DNA of 64,000 nucleotides from a virus. The position numbers and the translations under genes are program-made. The notes below the pieces were generated by a model. That model saw only the letters and a program-made list of their open reading frames with translations. It was not told the DNA's origin and ran no database searches. Shown piece by piece: positions 1 to 8,884 of this stretch. Every line of letters begins with the position of its first letter. Position 1 is the first letter of the stretch. The stretch covers positions 62,001 to 126,000 of the IMG/VR virus record IMGVR_UViG_3300027850_000003; one strand, 5' to 3'.

Positions 1-477
1 TCCTATGAAGAAGATTTCATTGAAAATATGACAAAGATTAGCTTCAAAGGTATCATGCTAGAGTATTGTAAGCTAGCAGATAATATTGAGAATTTAGATT
101 TAGAATTTGTAAACAGTAGAAGATTTACTTTAGAAAAACTAGCTCAAGAAAATTTATCATTAGATATAAAAGAGATAGTAAAAAAAGTAGGAACTAAAAG
201 AATCCGAACACTAAATTATGCTAAAGTAGCTATCAACAAAGAATTATATAGCAAGTGTGATGAGGTGAAAGATGCTATTAGTGAAGCGATCTACAACAAA
301 CTAGAGAAGAATACTTTTTATTCTACAGCTCAAATTAAACAAGTTTTAGGAAAAATTTATAAAGATTTTAAGATTGAAAAAACACCTAAAGCAGTAGAAC
401 TTGATAAATATTGTAGTATTCGCAAGGTAAGTAGAACTGTAGAAAATAAATTAGTTAAAGGAGTCTTTATAGTGTAA
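1..477 (+). CDS. SF2 helicase-like protein H0, C-terminal part (cut by window edge)
   Basis: The reading frame is open from base 1, so this is the 3' end of a longer gene that starts to the left. The 158 visible residues match the C-terminal domain of the three complete helicase-like genes in this window. They share an LG..RI(R/K)(T/A)L.Y block, then an FYS block followed by K..L..IY, and a VKG ending. It is closest to the copy at 40520-42304 (both have RIRTL). The helicase core is outside the window, so activity cannot be judged. A GIY-YIG nuclease follows 120 bases downstream. Homology of the domain is clear by eye; the function of the domain is unknown. Confidence 0.8.
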   Translation, partial: SYEEDFIENMTKISFKGIMLEYCKLADNIENLDLEFVNSRRFTLEKLAQENLSLDIKEIVKKVGTKRIRTLNYAKVAINKELYSKCDEVKDAISEAIYNKLEKNTFYSTAQIKQVLGKIYKDFKIEKTPKAVELDKYCSIRKVSRTVENKLVKGVFIV

Positions 478-521
478 TTACCTTTTCTCTAAGTATTTTT
501 ATCCTATATACTGAATAATTA

Positions 522-598
522 CTGTAAAAAATGGAATACTAAGTTATAATAGAGGTAGTTAAGTGAGAACTCTCAGCATTAAATTACCTCTTTCTTTT
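522..598 (+). promoter_or_regulatory. Promoter and leader hairpin before GIY-YIG gene
   Basis: A perfect TATAAT lies at 545-550, with only a weak -35 region (near 522-527). Immediately after it, AGAGGTA (551-557) can pair with TACCTCT (585-591), followed by a T-rich stretch just before the ATG at 599. This could be a leader attenuator or a terminator of the upstream helicase gene. The promoter is inferred from the -10 box only. Confidence 0.45.
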
Positions 599-895
599 AT
601 GACCTATTTCAATTTAAAACCAGTCCAAGACCAGAAAGGAATCTATCTTCTATACGTTAAAGATGAGCTTGCTTATGTAGGTAAAAGCAATAATATTTTA
701 ATAAGACCACAACAGCGTTTTTATATTACAGATAAAGAATCATCTACTAAAGATATAGATAGAATTGAATATTATGTTTGTAACTCCTTAACAGACTGTG
801 AACGACTAGAGACTTATCTTATTAATACTTTTGCTCCTAAATATAATTTAGATGAAGTTTCTCCTGATAAATTAACTTTAGTAATTGGTAATTAG
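599..895 (+). CDS. GIY-YIG endonuclease, free-standing
   Basis: The 98-residue protein begins with a GIY...AYVG core (GIYLLYVKDELAYVGKS) and later has ETYLINT, matching the GIY-YIG nuclease domain with its conserved Glu and Asn. The ATG at 599 is chosen over the upstream GTG at 563 because its first residues line up with the second GIY-YIG protein in the window (complement of 59036-59827), which starts MIKFHLKP. It has no extra DNA-binding domain, so it is either a minimal nuclease or half of a former fusion. Free-standing GIY-YIG nucleases in phages are often intergenic homing enzymes. It lies just downstream of a helicase-family gene, a pairing seen again at 57410-59827. Confidence 0.8.
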   Translation: MTYFNLKPVQDQKGIYLLYVKDELAYVGKSNNILIRPQQRFYITDKESSTKDIDRIEYYVCNSLTDCERLETYLINTFAPKYNLDEVSPDKLTLVIGN

Positions 896-1047
896 TAATA
901 GTCTATTTTGTTTTTTTTTATCCATAAATATCTCATAGTAGAGGTAATAAGTTAATATACTTAATTGAGAGATAGAAAGAATAAACTAACTCATTTATCT
1001 TTCTTCTCTTCAATAAAGTACACTAAATATAGTACATAAAAAATAAG

Positions 1048-1419
1048 ATGCAGTTACTAATTCCAAGACTTAAGTTAATAAAATTCGGTAGAAAACTAGG
1101 TAGTAAAGATAAAAAGAAGAGAAACTTAAAAGCTAAAAATGTTACTTATCAAGGAGTCAAATACAAGTTAGGAGCTAGTAAAATCAGTACCAATAAGAAT
1201 AAGAAAAGGGTTAGAGAAATTACTAACTTATCTACTGGAGCAACTAAGAAAGTACATTATGGTTATAAACCTATGGATAACTACGGTAATGGTCATAGAA
1301 GTGAGAAGAGAAGAAATAATTATTTATCGAGAAGTGCTGGTATAAGAGATGGACAAGGGAACCTAACTAAAGGTAATCCCATGTCTCCTAATTTTCTAAG
1401 TAGAGAAGATTTATGGTAG
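1048..1419 (+). CDS. Basic small protein with conserved C-terminal VHYG...LW module
   Basis: A 123-residue, strongly basic protein. The N-terminus holds FGRKLGSKDKKKR, a motif that recurs in the 15704-16120 protein. The C-terminal half (KKVHYGYKP...RRNNYLSRSAGI...SREDLW) resembles a module found in many phages and large DNA viruses, with pattern VHFG, an R-rich YxxR stretch, and a final Trp. I recognise the pattern but know no biochemical role. Basic composition suggests nucleic acid binding or packaging in the virion (inference). It is convergent with the minus-strand small-gene cluster, ending 10 bases from the stop of the next gene. Confidence 0.6.
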   Translation: MQLLIPRLKLIKFGRKLGSKDKKKRNLKAKNVTYQGVKYKLGASKISTNKNKKRVREITNLSTGATKKVHYGYKPMDNYGNGHRSEKRRNNYLSRSAGIRDGQGNLTKGNPMSPNFLSREDLW

Positions 1420-1429
1420 TGTAAATATT

Positions 1430-1612
1430 TTACTCATCTTCAAATAAAAGTTTAATTAGCCCATTATGTTCTTTTAGTAACTTACTATTATAGATAGTAA
1501 TCTTTGCATATATCTTTCCATTATCAGAAGGGGATATCATAGCTGTTCCTACTTGTTCTCCAGTGGAAACAATTACTACTGGAACTTTTTTCTCGTCTAC
1601 ACTTTTATTCAT
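1430..1612 (-). CDS. Hypothetical small protein (60 aa)
   Basis: Sixty residues with no recognised domain, mixed charge and a predicted beta-rich middle. It is the last gene of a minus-strand run of six and overlaps the upstream gene by 8 bases, which suggests translational coupling. It could be a small host-takeover protein, but nothing in the sequence shows this. Confidence 0.5.
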   Translation of the reverse strand: MNKSVDEKKVPVVIVSTGEQVGTAMISPSDNGKIYAKITIYNSKLLKEHNGLIKLLFEDE

Positions 1613-1811
1613 TATTTTCTTTTCTAGTTATTTGATTAGTAAAATACTCGTACACTTTATCTTTGTCTAAGAAGGAACAACTAGATATCCTAGTAGCATG
1701 AGTACATCCATTAGCGTATAAAGAATATTTGTTTTTCTCTTTAATTGCGTAGTAACCGAATTTTCCAAGATCCCATTCCCAAATGATACTAGATTTTTTT
1801 ATTTTTGACAT
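1605..1811 (-). CDS. Hypothetical small protein (68 aa)
   Basis: Sixty-eight residues with an aromatic-rich middle (WEWDLGKFGYYAI) and two cysteines. It overlaps genes on both sides, 8 bases downstream and 23 bases upstream, as expected in a tightly packed phage early operon. No family recognised. Confidence 0.5.
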   Translation of the reverse strand: MSKIKKSSIIWEWDLGKFGYYAIKEKNKYSLYANGCTHATRISSCSFLDKDKVYEYFTNQITRKENNE

Positions 1812-2067
1812 ATAGCTCTTTATATTTCTTAGTTACAAGCTTAGTAGCATCAATAAAATGATGACCACCAAATACAGCAAAGTTCAATTGAGTGAGCCTA
1901 GTATAACAATCTAAAGTGTTCCAGTTGAATCCTACTACACATTTATGATTAGGACTTTTAACTACCATGCTTCCATTATCATTCTCTACTAAATGACCTC
2001 TAACCTCTAACCATTCTTGCACTACTATATCTGAGGAGAATACTAATTTACTAAATAATTCTTCCAT
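1789..2067 (-). CDS. Hypothetical protein (92 aa)
   Basis: Ninety-two residues, alpha/beta composition with GGHHFIDATK near residue 70 and a basic C-terminus. No recognised family. Part of the minus-strand cluster 1430-2974, which is transcribed away from the terminase gene. Confidence 0.5.
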   Translation of the reverse strand: MEELFSKLVFSSDIVVQEWLEVRGHLVENDNGSMVVKSPNHKCVVGFNWNTLDCYTRLTQLNFAVFGGHHFIDATKLVTKKYKELYVKNKKI

Positions 2068-2103
2068 TATTATACTTCCACTACTAGCTGATAATTTTTT
2101 TTA

Positions 2104-2289
2104 TCAGAGGCTATTTGTATTTTCATATTTGTCTTTAGGGATAAAAGTGTCTAGATCAATTAAATCAGGGGAGATAAAAATCCCTACTACAATCGCAATA
2201 ATTAACACTAATACATAAGGGTCAGAAGTCTGTTTTCTTTTCTTAGGTTTCTCAAAAGATTCTTCAACAGTAATAGTATATTTTTTCAT
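2104..2289 (-). CDS. Small single-pass membrane protein (61 aa)
   Basis: A basic N-terminal part (KPKKRKQ) precedes one clear transmembrane segment (PYVLVLIIAIVVGIFISP, about residues 25-42) and an acidic tail. The charge pattern suggests an N-in orientation. No family recognised. A perfect 7-bp hairpin with a six-T loop (CTGATAA at 2088-2094, TTATCAG at 2101-2107) overlaps the stop codon region. Confidence 0.55.
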   Translation of the reverse strand: MKKYTITVEESFEKPKKRKQTSDPYVLVLIIAIVVGIFISPDLIDLDTFIPKDKYENTNSL

Positions 2290-2292
2290 AAT

Positions 2293-2742
2293 CTAGTAAG
2301 TAAAATGTGATAGTTTATCTATTAATACTTCATCAAGATTTGTATCTGGAAACTGTGGATTATTGAGGTTAGAATCTTGTCCCCAAACTTCTTTAGTTAG
2401 TTTATTACGGTAAGTAAAATCTCCTACTAATTCCTGGTTAATTTCACATTCTAGATGATGAATTTGATTATCCCAAGTAAGCATTATTCTAAAATCTTCA
2501 TTACCGTATCCATAGCAGCAATCTGGAACCTGTAGTATTCCATTTTTATATTTACTAAACAAATTAGATAAAGAATTAAAGCAATAAGAAGTGATATCAA
2601 CTACTCTGTCATTTTCATTAACTTTAATAGCTTCTTCTCTTAGAGAATTTAAATAATTAGTAAATTTAGTAATTTGAAGATCGTGGTTCATTTGTTTTTT
2701 CTCACTAATAAAAAAATCCCCGTTCAGAGGACTTATCAACAT
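2293..2742 (-). CDS. Hypothetical protein (149 aa)
   Basis: No recognised family. The first residues (MLISPLNGDFF) may be extra, because a second ATG gives MNHDLQITKF 17 codons later. The middle contains a CCYGYGNEDF stretch. It lies 3 bases upstream of the membrane protein gene and is probably co-transcribed with it. Confidence 0.5.
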   Translation of the reverse strand: MLISPLNGDFFISEKKQMNHDLQITKFTNYLNSLREEAIKVNENDRVVDITSYCFNSLSNLFSKYKNGILQVPDCCYGYGNEDFRIMLTWDNQIHHLECEINQELVGDFTYRNKLTKEVWGQDSNLNNPQFPDTNLDEVLIDKLSHFTY

Positions 2743-2761
2743 TATAGCAAGTAAAGCAGTA

Positions 2762-2974
2762 TTATGTACTTATTCCAGAATAATTAGCTACTCCGATACA
2801 TTGTAGATGAAAGAACAATTCTTCTAATTCGTTAATTGCACAAATTAATTCTTGACCTTTTTCATTAGTAAGTTTAATTTCAGTGTCTCCTACTAACTCA
2901 GAAGTTAGGCAACAATTAGCAAGAGTACAAGAAGTAATTAGGTCTTTACCGTTAACAGTTTTCTTAGTGATCAT
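2762..2974 (-). CDS. Hypothetical small protein (70 aa), first gene of minus cluster
   Basis: Seventy residues with three cysteines in the first third (CTLANCC) and again near the C-terminus. No recognised family. It is divergent from the terminase gene, with a 53-base intergenic region in which the minus strand has a TATAAT-type -10 box. This probably drives the whole minus cluster. Confidence 0.5.
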   Translation of the reverse strand: MITKKTVNGKDLITSCTLANCCLTSELVGDTEIKLTNEKGQELICAINELEELFFHLQCIGVANYSGIST

Positions 2975-3027
2975 ATTTTTAAGATGTTATTGTAGTAATA
3001 TTATAGCTTAGAGAGTAGTAACAAATA

Positions 3028-4611
3028 ATGGTAAGTAAAAGATCACAGAAAGATAAGATTCAATTTTTAGATCAAGAGATAGAATTTCTTCTAAATCAGC
3101 AGAGATATTTAAATGCTTCTAACTCATTATATGATTTTCTCAAGATAGGGTTTGATCACGTTGAGACTCATAATTTTCGAGATAGTAGATTAGCAGAAGC
3201 TTTATGTGAGCATTTAGAAGCTGTTATGGCTGGACAGATAAAAAGACTAATTATAAATATTAGTCCTAGAACTATGAAGACTTTACTAACAGGAGTCTAT
3301 TTCCCTGCTTATTGGTGGTTAAAGAAACCTCATTTAAAGTTTATCTATTGTAGTTACACCTTTGATATTGCTAAAGTATGTTCCGAGAAGTTTAGGAATC
3401 TAGTTAAACATGATTATTATAATTTAGTTCAAAGCACTATTGAGAAGTACAACGATTCTCCTTTAAAAATAATATCTGATAGTGAAAAACATATTCTCAA
3501 TTCTTATCGTGGAGATAGAAGTACAGTAGGTATTGGTGGCTCGATTACTGGTAAAGGTGCAGATGTAATCATACTAGATGACCCTTTAAAAGCTTCTGAG
3601 GCTAAGAGTAGGAAAGTAAATATGAGAACTAACCAATTTATAGGTGAGACTCTTATTTCTAGGTTAGACAAGACCAGTGAGGAAAAGGTCTTTATATTAA
3701 TCCAGCAAAAGTTAACCCAAGATGATACTTCTGCGTTTTTAGAGGCAATGGGAGGATGGGATAGATTAGTATTGCCTTTACTTTATACTGGTGTTTCTGA
3801 GAGTGATACTAGGCTAGGTTTTAAAGATTGGAGAACTAAACCTGGGGAAATATTAGTCCCAGAACTATTAAATATTGAAGAGATTAGACGAATGGAAGTA
3901 GAGATGACTTCTATTGAGTTTGAACGTCAATGTCAGCAGAACGTTAAAGGGATTTCTGGTAATGTTATCTCGAATAAATATTTTAAGGAATATCAGAATA
4001 CTCCTCCTTATGAGCAATATATCTTAGCAGCAGATTTAGCTGAATCAGTACAAGATGATGCGTGCTTTACTGGATTAGTAGTTTTTGGTATTTATGCGGG
4101 TAAATATTATGTAGTAGATGTAGTAGAGAAAAGATTAGGTTTTGATGATCAAATATTAGAAGTTAAAAATCTCTTAGCTAAGTACCCTATCTCTTATAAG
4201 TTGATAGAAAAAAAGAGTATGGGAGCAGCACTTATCAATGTCTTGTCTAGAGAGATTCCTGGTATTATAGCTCTTGAACCTAGAGACTATGGGAATGAGA
4301 AAGAAAACAGATTGAAAGCTACTCTTCCTGCATTTATGGCTGGAAAGATATATTTCCCTACTAAAGAGTCCTGTGAAAAAATTGAAACTCTTAAAGACCA
4401 AATAGTTACTTACCCTCTTACTAGATATGATGATATTATGGATGCCTTCTGTTATGGAGTCTTATGGTTAGAAAGAAATAATAAAGTAATTTTAACTGAA
4501 GAAACAGTGGTTATTGTACCTGAACATATAAAACAAAGGAGAAATATCTTTGATGATACTCCTCCTAATAGTGTGTTTGGTTCAGTTAATAGTAGTAGAT
4601 TTAGGTTTTAA
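3028..4611 (+). CDS. terL: Terminase large subunit (TerL)
   Basis: The 527-residue protein has both halves of a packaging motor. The ATPase has a Walker A at about residues 79-85 (SPRTMKT), and a Walker B IILDDP at about 181-186. The RNase H-like nuclease has Asp336 (AADLAES), Glu394 (IEKKSMG) and the YDDIMDAF block near 467-474. TerL binds the portal, drives DNA into the prohead and cuts the concatemer. Length is normal for the family. It is read from a short divergent intergenic region and its stop overlaps the end of the antisense HU-like gene by 4 bases. No small terminase or portal gene is recognised next to it. Confidence 0.95.
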   Translation: MVSKRSQKDKIQFLDQEIEFLLNQQRYLNASNSLYDFLKIGFDHVETHNFRDSRLAEALCEHLEAVMAGQIKRLIINISPRTMKTLLTGVYFPAYWWLKKPHLKFIYCSYTFDIAKVCSEKFRNLVKHDYYNLVQSTIEKYNDSPLKIISDSEKHILNSYRGDRSTVGIGGSITGKGADVIILDDPLKASEAKSRKVNMRTNQFIGETLISRLDKTSEEKVFILIQQKLTQDDTSAFLEAMGGWDRLVLPLLYTGVSESDTRLGFKDWRTKPGEILVPELLNIEEIRRMEVEMTSIEFERQCQQNVKGISGNVISNKYFKEYQNTPPYEQYILAADLAESVQDDACFTGLVVFGIYAGKYYVVDVVEKRLGFDDQILEVKNLLAKYPISYKLIEKKSMGAALINVLSREIPGIIALEPRDYGNEKENRLKATLPAFMAGKIYFPTKESCEKIETLKDQIVTYPLTRYDDIMDAFCYGVLWLERNNKVILTEETVVIVPEHIKQRRNIFDDTPPNSVFGSVNSSRFRF

Positions 4612-4946
4612 GACTCAGATAAGAATGAGTAACCTCTAGTAGCAAATCGTTTCTTTACAGCACTATTAAGAGCTAGACGAGGACGATTATATCCTTTAAC
4701 TGGAAGAGTAGTATTTCTACCAATATCTCTCCGTACTGTATCTGGAATAGTTTTAAACTCAATTACCCCTAGAGGAGTTGTTACCTCTTTACCTTCCTCT
4801 AAAAATTTAATAATAGCTTCAAAGTTAATATCAAATAGTTTAGTAAGAAGAGCTTGAGATAAAAGAGTATCAGTTTCTTCTCTTAGTTGAGATTGAATTT
4901 CGAGAATTAAGTCTTTCTTAGTGACTTTAGGAAAATTAGCAGACAT
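4608..4946 (-). CDS. HU/IHF-like DNA-binding protein
   Basis: The 112-residue protein begins with two helices as in HU. It then has GKEVTTPLGVIEFKT and, after the beta-arm region, GRNTTLPVKGYNRPRLALN. This matches the HU pattern of a GFGTF-like strand, GRNP, arm and P.FK.G..LK helix. HU proteins bend and compact DNA as dimers. The gene is antisense to the packaging operon, wedged between terL and the MuF gene, with its own upstream TATAAT-type -10 (read from 4975 leftwards). The arm is divergent, so target preference may differ from bacterial HU. Confidence 0.65.
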   Translation of the reverse strand: MSANFPKVTKKDLILEIQSQLREETDTLLSQALLTKLFDINFEAIIKFLEEGKEVTTPLGVIEFKTIPDTVRRDIGRNTTLPVKGYNRPRLALNSAVKKRFATRGYSFLSES

Positions 4947-5001
4947 ATATTTATGTTATATTCATTACAGTATTGATTAATTATAGTATAAGAGTTTTAA
5001 T

Positions 5002-7785
5002 ATGACAACTAGATTGAAGAAAAAAAATAATAAAAGTAGTCTTAGTAGAGATTATGTTGAGAAGTTTGTCAGTAATGTAGAGAGTAAACTAAGTAACTTT
5101 AATACTCAATTTCTAACACCTTATAAAGAAAAACTAGATAAATTAGATTTATCCGTTATAAAAGATATCGAGAAAGATTTTAAATTACCTACATTACTTA
5201 TTAAAAATGCTGTAGATGACTTATGGAATTACCATTGGGTGTTAGGTCAAAAAGATGTTCTAAGTAGTGAAAAAAATAAGGTTAGTAATTATAGTGGAAA
5301 TTTAAACCTTACTACTTTTGCTCAGACTAAAGGAGAACTAATAGTTGAAAAAAAACAGTTACAAGAGTCTAATAAAAGAATTAAACGGATTCAAAGAGAG
5401 CTTAGAAAAGAGTTAAGTAGTGATAGTAGAAATCAAAATAATATTGATGGATTAGTAAGTAGATTAAAAAAGGAAAGTAGTTTACTAGAAAAAATATTAG
5501 GAAATATTAGAAGTAATGGTACAGAAAAACAGTTAGCATTTAATGAGGTACGAATTAGAGATTTACAAGAAACTATTAGAGTCTTAGAGTTAGAAGCTTA
5601 TGAGGATAAAAATAATACTAATGTTACTACTGGTATTGATATCTTAAATTCTAGTGAGTTCGGTACTATTTATATAAATAAAAGGACTCTACTCTTAAGT
5701 CAAAATTATTCTAGCTCATATAAGAATAAAGTAATTAAAAAAATACAAAACTACTTTGATACGACTACTGATGGAAAAAGGTATAAAAATAGAGAGCAAA
5801 CGTTATTTGATTCACTAACTACTAAAGGTGATTCAGTTACAGATATTAATCGTGTTAAACAAATAGTAAATACAGAGATATCACTAGCTTATAATTTAGG
5901 GAGATTAAAGAAGCTACAAGAGTTAGGGTATACAAGAGTAAAAGTCACTAATGAAAGAGAAAATACTATTAATAGAGTAATAGCTCTTAGTCGATTTAAT
6001 GGAAAATTATGGAAAGTATATAAGCAGCCTGATAAAGAAAAGTTGATGCCTTTATTATGTAATTTTTGTGCAGAGATGGATGGAAGAGAATTTAATATCA
6101 ACACTATCTATGAAGGTAAAGTAAATACTCAATTTCATAATAGATATTCTAGAGTACCTCCTTTTCATGTATCTTGTTGGTGCTATTTTGTAGGAGTAGA
6201 TGATCGTGATAAGAAAGATTCTATACTACCTGTACCTCAATCTCAGATTAATGATGCTCTTCTATTATCCAGTATAGGTTTAACATCGGTAGTTGGAGCT
6301 TATTTAGCTTTTAATAAATTTGGTGGTAATAAAGTAAAACTTTCAGAAGTTCTTAAAAAGACTAAAGAGGTAGTTAAAGAAACAGCGGAAAAAGCGTTAG
6401 TTAAAGTACAAAGTATTCCTAAAAAGACAAAAAGTGTAGTAGATAATCTATTAGATAGACCAAAAGCAAATATTCCCTTAAGACAACTACAAGAAGTTAA
6501 TAAGATTACTGATGAAGTATTTGATGCTGTAGGGCTAGATACTAAACAATTACTAATGATACCTTTAAACCTTCCTAGCAAACAACCAGAGTTAGTAGAA
6601 GAAATGGTAGTAAATAACATAGATGAAGTAGTATCTAATACACCTTATAAGACTTTAAACGTAGCTCCTAAGACTTTTAATACTGTAATAGAAGAAATAC
6701 CTAATTATGTTCAATCTCTTCAACCAATTATTAAAGCTAGGGAGGACTACTACAGGTTAAGAAATATTATTTATGATACTTCCGTCGCACTAGAGACAAG
6801 ACAATCTTTGTATAACACTTATATTACCTCCAGGACTAACTATGACTCTCTTATTACTAAGCATTTATCAGATACCCGTAATTTAAAAAATACAGTTAAT
6901 AGTGTACAATCTCAAATATCAGTAGATGCTAATAGACAACTCTTAGCTAATAGAGGTAGCCTTCCTAATAATTTAACTTTAAAAGATGCTCTTAATAGTA
7001 TGAGAAGTAGAAAAGCTTTAACCTTTACTGATAATCAATTAAAAACTATAAGAGATAATTTAACCTTAGAACGTAGACAGTTAAGAGAAAAGATAGGAGT
7101 AGAAAGTAAAGTATTAGACTCTGTATTAGATGGGGTAGACACTCAACAAAAAGTAGTAGAGCTTAAAAATGTCTCAAGTAATATTAGTGAAACTACTGCT
7201 TCTTATGTAGCTAAACCTAAGACTTTAGACAAAATAATAACTAATATAGATTCAATTAAAAAAGAACTAAATAATATTAATACTACTAAAGACACTATTC
7301 GTTCTCTTAGTACCTCTAGAATTAGAGGTGGAAATTCAATAGATAGACAATTACTAATAGATACTCAAGAAACTTATATTAAAAAGGTAATAGAGCAACA
7401 GAAAATATTAGCTAAAGAGTTAGAAAAACTTCCTGATGATATAGATAAAATAGATAATTTTGTTAACCTATATAGGTCAGAGATAATAGATAAAGCTAAA
7501 ACTAATTACCCTTATAGTAAAAATACTTGGAGTAATAATGAGCTTTCTAGTTTAGATAAACAGTATAAAAAGGCTAGTGATTTAATAACTACTCGTAATA
7601 CTTACCAATCCTACTTAGATGAAACTGAAGATATGTTAGCTAAGTTAAGTAATTTTGAAACTACTATAGTAGATAATACAATCAAATTTTCTGATAATTA
7701 TTCTAATGATATTATTATAAATAGAGATGTACTTAAAAAAATCTCTAAATTACCCAGTATAAAAGATATAGTATTTAATACATAA
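5002..7785 (+). CDS. MuF-type minor head protein with long C-terminal extension
   Basis: The 927-residue protein carries a MuF (Mu gpF/SPP1 gp7-like) domain at about residues 270-400. Its putative metal-binding residues are CNFC (about 353-356) and HVSCWC (about 389-394). Residues 1-260 are mostly helical and charged. The ~500 residues after the domain are helical, rich in Asn, Lys and Thr, with a short hydrophobic stretch near 425-440. MuF proteins normally sit near the portal and are about 250-450 residues, so this one is unusually long. In some phages MuF carries a C-terminal effector, but no catalytic motif was seen here. It occupies the usual position between terminase and protease genes. 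Confidence 0.75.
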   Translation: MTTRLKKKNNKSSLSRDYVEKFVSNVESKLSNFNTQFLTPYKEKLDKLDLSVIKDIEKDFKLPTLLIKNAVDDLWNYHWVLGQKDVLSSEKNKVSNYSGNLNLTTFAQTKGELIVEKKQLQESNKRIKRIQRELRKELSSDSRNQNNIDGLVSRLKKESSLLEKILGNIRSNGTEKQLAFNEVRIRDLQETIRVLELEAYEDKNNTNVTTGIDILNSSEFGTIYINKRTLLLSQNYSSSYKNKVIKKIQNYFDTTTDGKRYKNREQTLFDSLTTKGDSVTDINRVKQIVNTEISLAYNLGRLKKLQELGYTRVKVTNERENTINRVIALSRFNGKLWKVYKQPDKEKLMPLLCNFCAEMDGREFNINTIYEGKVNTQFHNRYSRVPPFHVSCWCYFVGVDDRDKKDSILPVPQSQINDALLLSSIGLTSVVGAYLAFNKFGGNKVKLSEVLKKTKEVVKETAEKALVKVQSIPKKTKSVVDNLLDRPKANIPLRQLQEVNKITDEVFDAVGLDTKQLLMIPLNLPSKQPELVEEMVVNNIDEVVSNTPYKTLNVAPKTFNTVIEEIPNYVQSLQPIIKAREDYYRLRNIIYDTSVALETRQSLYNTYITSRTNYDSLITKHLSDTRNLKNTVNSVQSQISVDANRQLLANRGSLPNNLTLKDALNSMRSRKALTFTDNQLKTIRDNLTLERRQLREKIGVESKVLDSVLDGVDTQQKVVELKNVSSNISETTASYVAKPKTLDKIITNIDSIKKELNNINTTKDTIRSLSTSRIRGGNSIDRQLLIDTQETYIKKVIEQQKILAKELEKLPDDIDKIDNFVNLYRSEIIDKAKTNYPYSKNTWSNNELSSLDKQYKKASDLITTRNTYQSYLDETEDMLAKLSNFETTIVDNTIKFSDNYSNDIIINRDVLKKISKLPSIKDIVFNT

Positions 7786-7789
7786 ATAA

Positions 7790-8884
7790 ATGAAAGATTA
7801 TAGGTTTATCACTTTTGCAGGGGAAGTTCAACCCTCTAAGAAAAGTAAGAAAGATGTTAAGGTTAAAGGTTATGTTAGAAACGGTAAATTTGTTCAATCT
7901 TTTCAACGTAAACAATTGCTAAATGATGAGAATAAAGAGTTAGCTAAAAAAGTAGCTATAGGTAGTTTAATTACATTAGGAGGAGTCTTAGGGCTTGGCT
8001 TGGCTGGAGCTGCTGTAGTTAAGCTCAGATATAATCGTAATTTAATTAAATTTGGTCAACAGATAAAAGCAAACAAGCTTCCAATGGATATGAAAGCTCC
8101 TAAAAAAAATTATGTAGCACCTTATAATATAGGAGATAAGGATTCTATGGATTTTTTTATTGGCCCGCTAAGTGCTAAAGGGGATTCTGGTGGAGCAGCG
8201 TTAATGGTACTTACTAAAAAAGCCTTAAAAAAGACCAAATTAAAAGACCAACATGAGTTAATACCTTTAATTCACAATTATCAAGTGTCAGGAAATGATG
8301 AGTTTCAGCTTTACACTTCTGCTATTGATGCTACTAGAAAAGCGGTAGCAGATGGATATAACATGGACTCAGTTTTGATGTCTAAAGAAATATTTAAATG
8401 GCATACTTTAAACCCTACTAAACCGATTAAATTAATTACTCATAGTGCCGGAGGTTTTCAAAGTAGAGATGTTCCTCATATTTTAAAAGCTGCTGGAGTG
8501 CCACCTAAACTAATGAAGGTATTCTCTATGGGAAGTCCTGATTTTGGTTTAGTGGATGATATAGTTCCTGCAAGTCGTATTATGAATAGTGATGACCTAT
8601 ATACTAATAAACTTAAAACACTAACAAATAAATCTAAAGTATCTTTACCTTCACTAAATAGAAATACTACTTATATAGGTAATGGGTATACTCCTGCTTT
8701 TGAAAAAATAAGGTATACTAAAGCTCTTAAAGAAGCTGACCAAACAGGATATTATGGAGATGTAGATTTACCAAAAAATCAACAAAGAGCAGTAGCTCAC
8801 TCTTTAGGAGCTTATATGAATGGAGAAACTGTTACGTCTAAAAAGAATTTAGATTTATTAAAAAATTTCTTAGCTATAGATTAA
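7790..8884 (+). CDS. Alpha/beta-hydrolase (lipase-like) with N-terminal basic region and membrane segment
   Basis: Residues 1-45 are basic (KKSKKDVKVKGYVRNGKF). Residues 54-77 form a glycine-rich transmembrane segment. The rest resembles an alpha/beta hydrolase: the nucleophile elbow is THSAGG (Ser219), a GSPDFG block follows, and AHSLGAY near the C-terminus could provide the His. Substrate is unknown; a lipid or ester is inferred from the fold. It starts 4 bases after the MuF gene and precedes the protease gene, so it is probably a virion protein, perhaps capsid-internal and ejected. It overlaps the antisense XRE gene by 11 bases. Confidence 0.7.
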   Translation: MKDYRFITFAGEVQPSKKSKKDVKVKGYVRNGKFVQSFQRKQLLNDENKELAKKVAIGSLITLGGVLGLGLAGAAVVKLRYNRNLIKFGQQIKANKLPMDMKAPKKNYVAPYNIGDKDSMDFFIGPLSAKGDSGGAALMVLTKKALKKTKLKDQHELIPLIHNYQVSGNDEFQLYTSAIDATRKAVADGYNMDSVLMSKEIFKWHTLNPTKPIKLITHSAGGFQSRDVPHILKAAGVPPKLMKVFSMGSPDFGLVDDIVPASRIMNSDDLYTNKLKTLTNKSKVSLPSLNRNTTYIGNGYTPAFEKIRYTKALKEADQTGYYGDVDLPKNQQRAVAHSLGAYMNGETVTSKKNLDLLKNFLAID

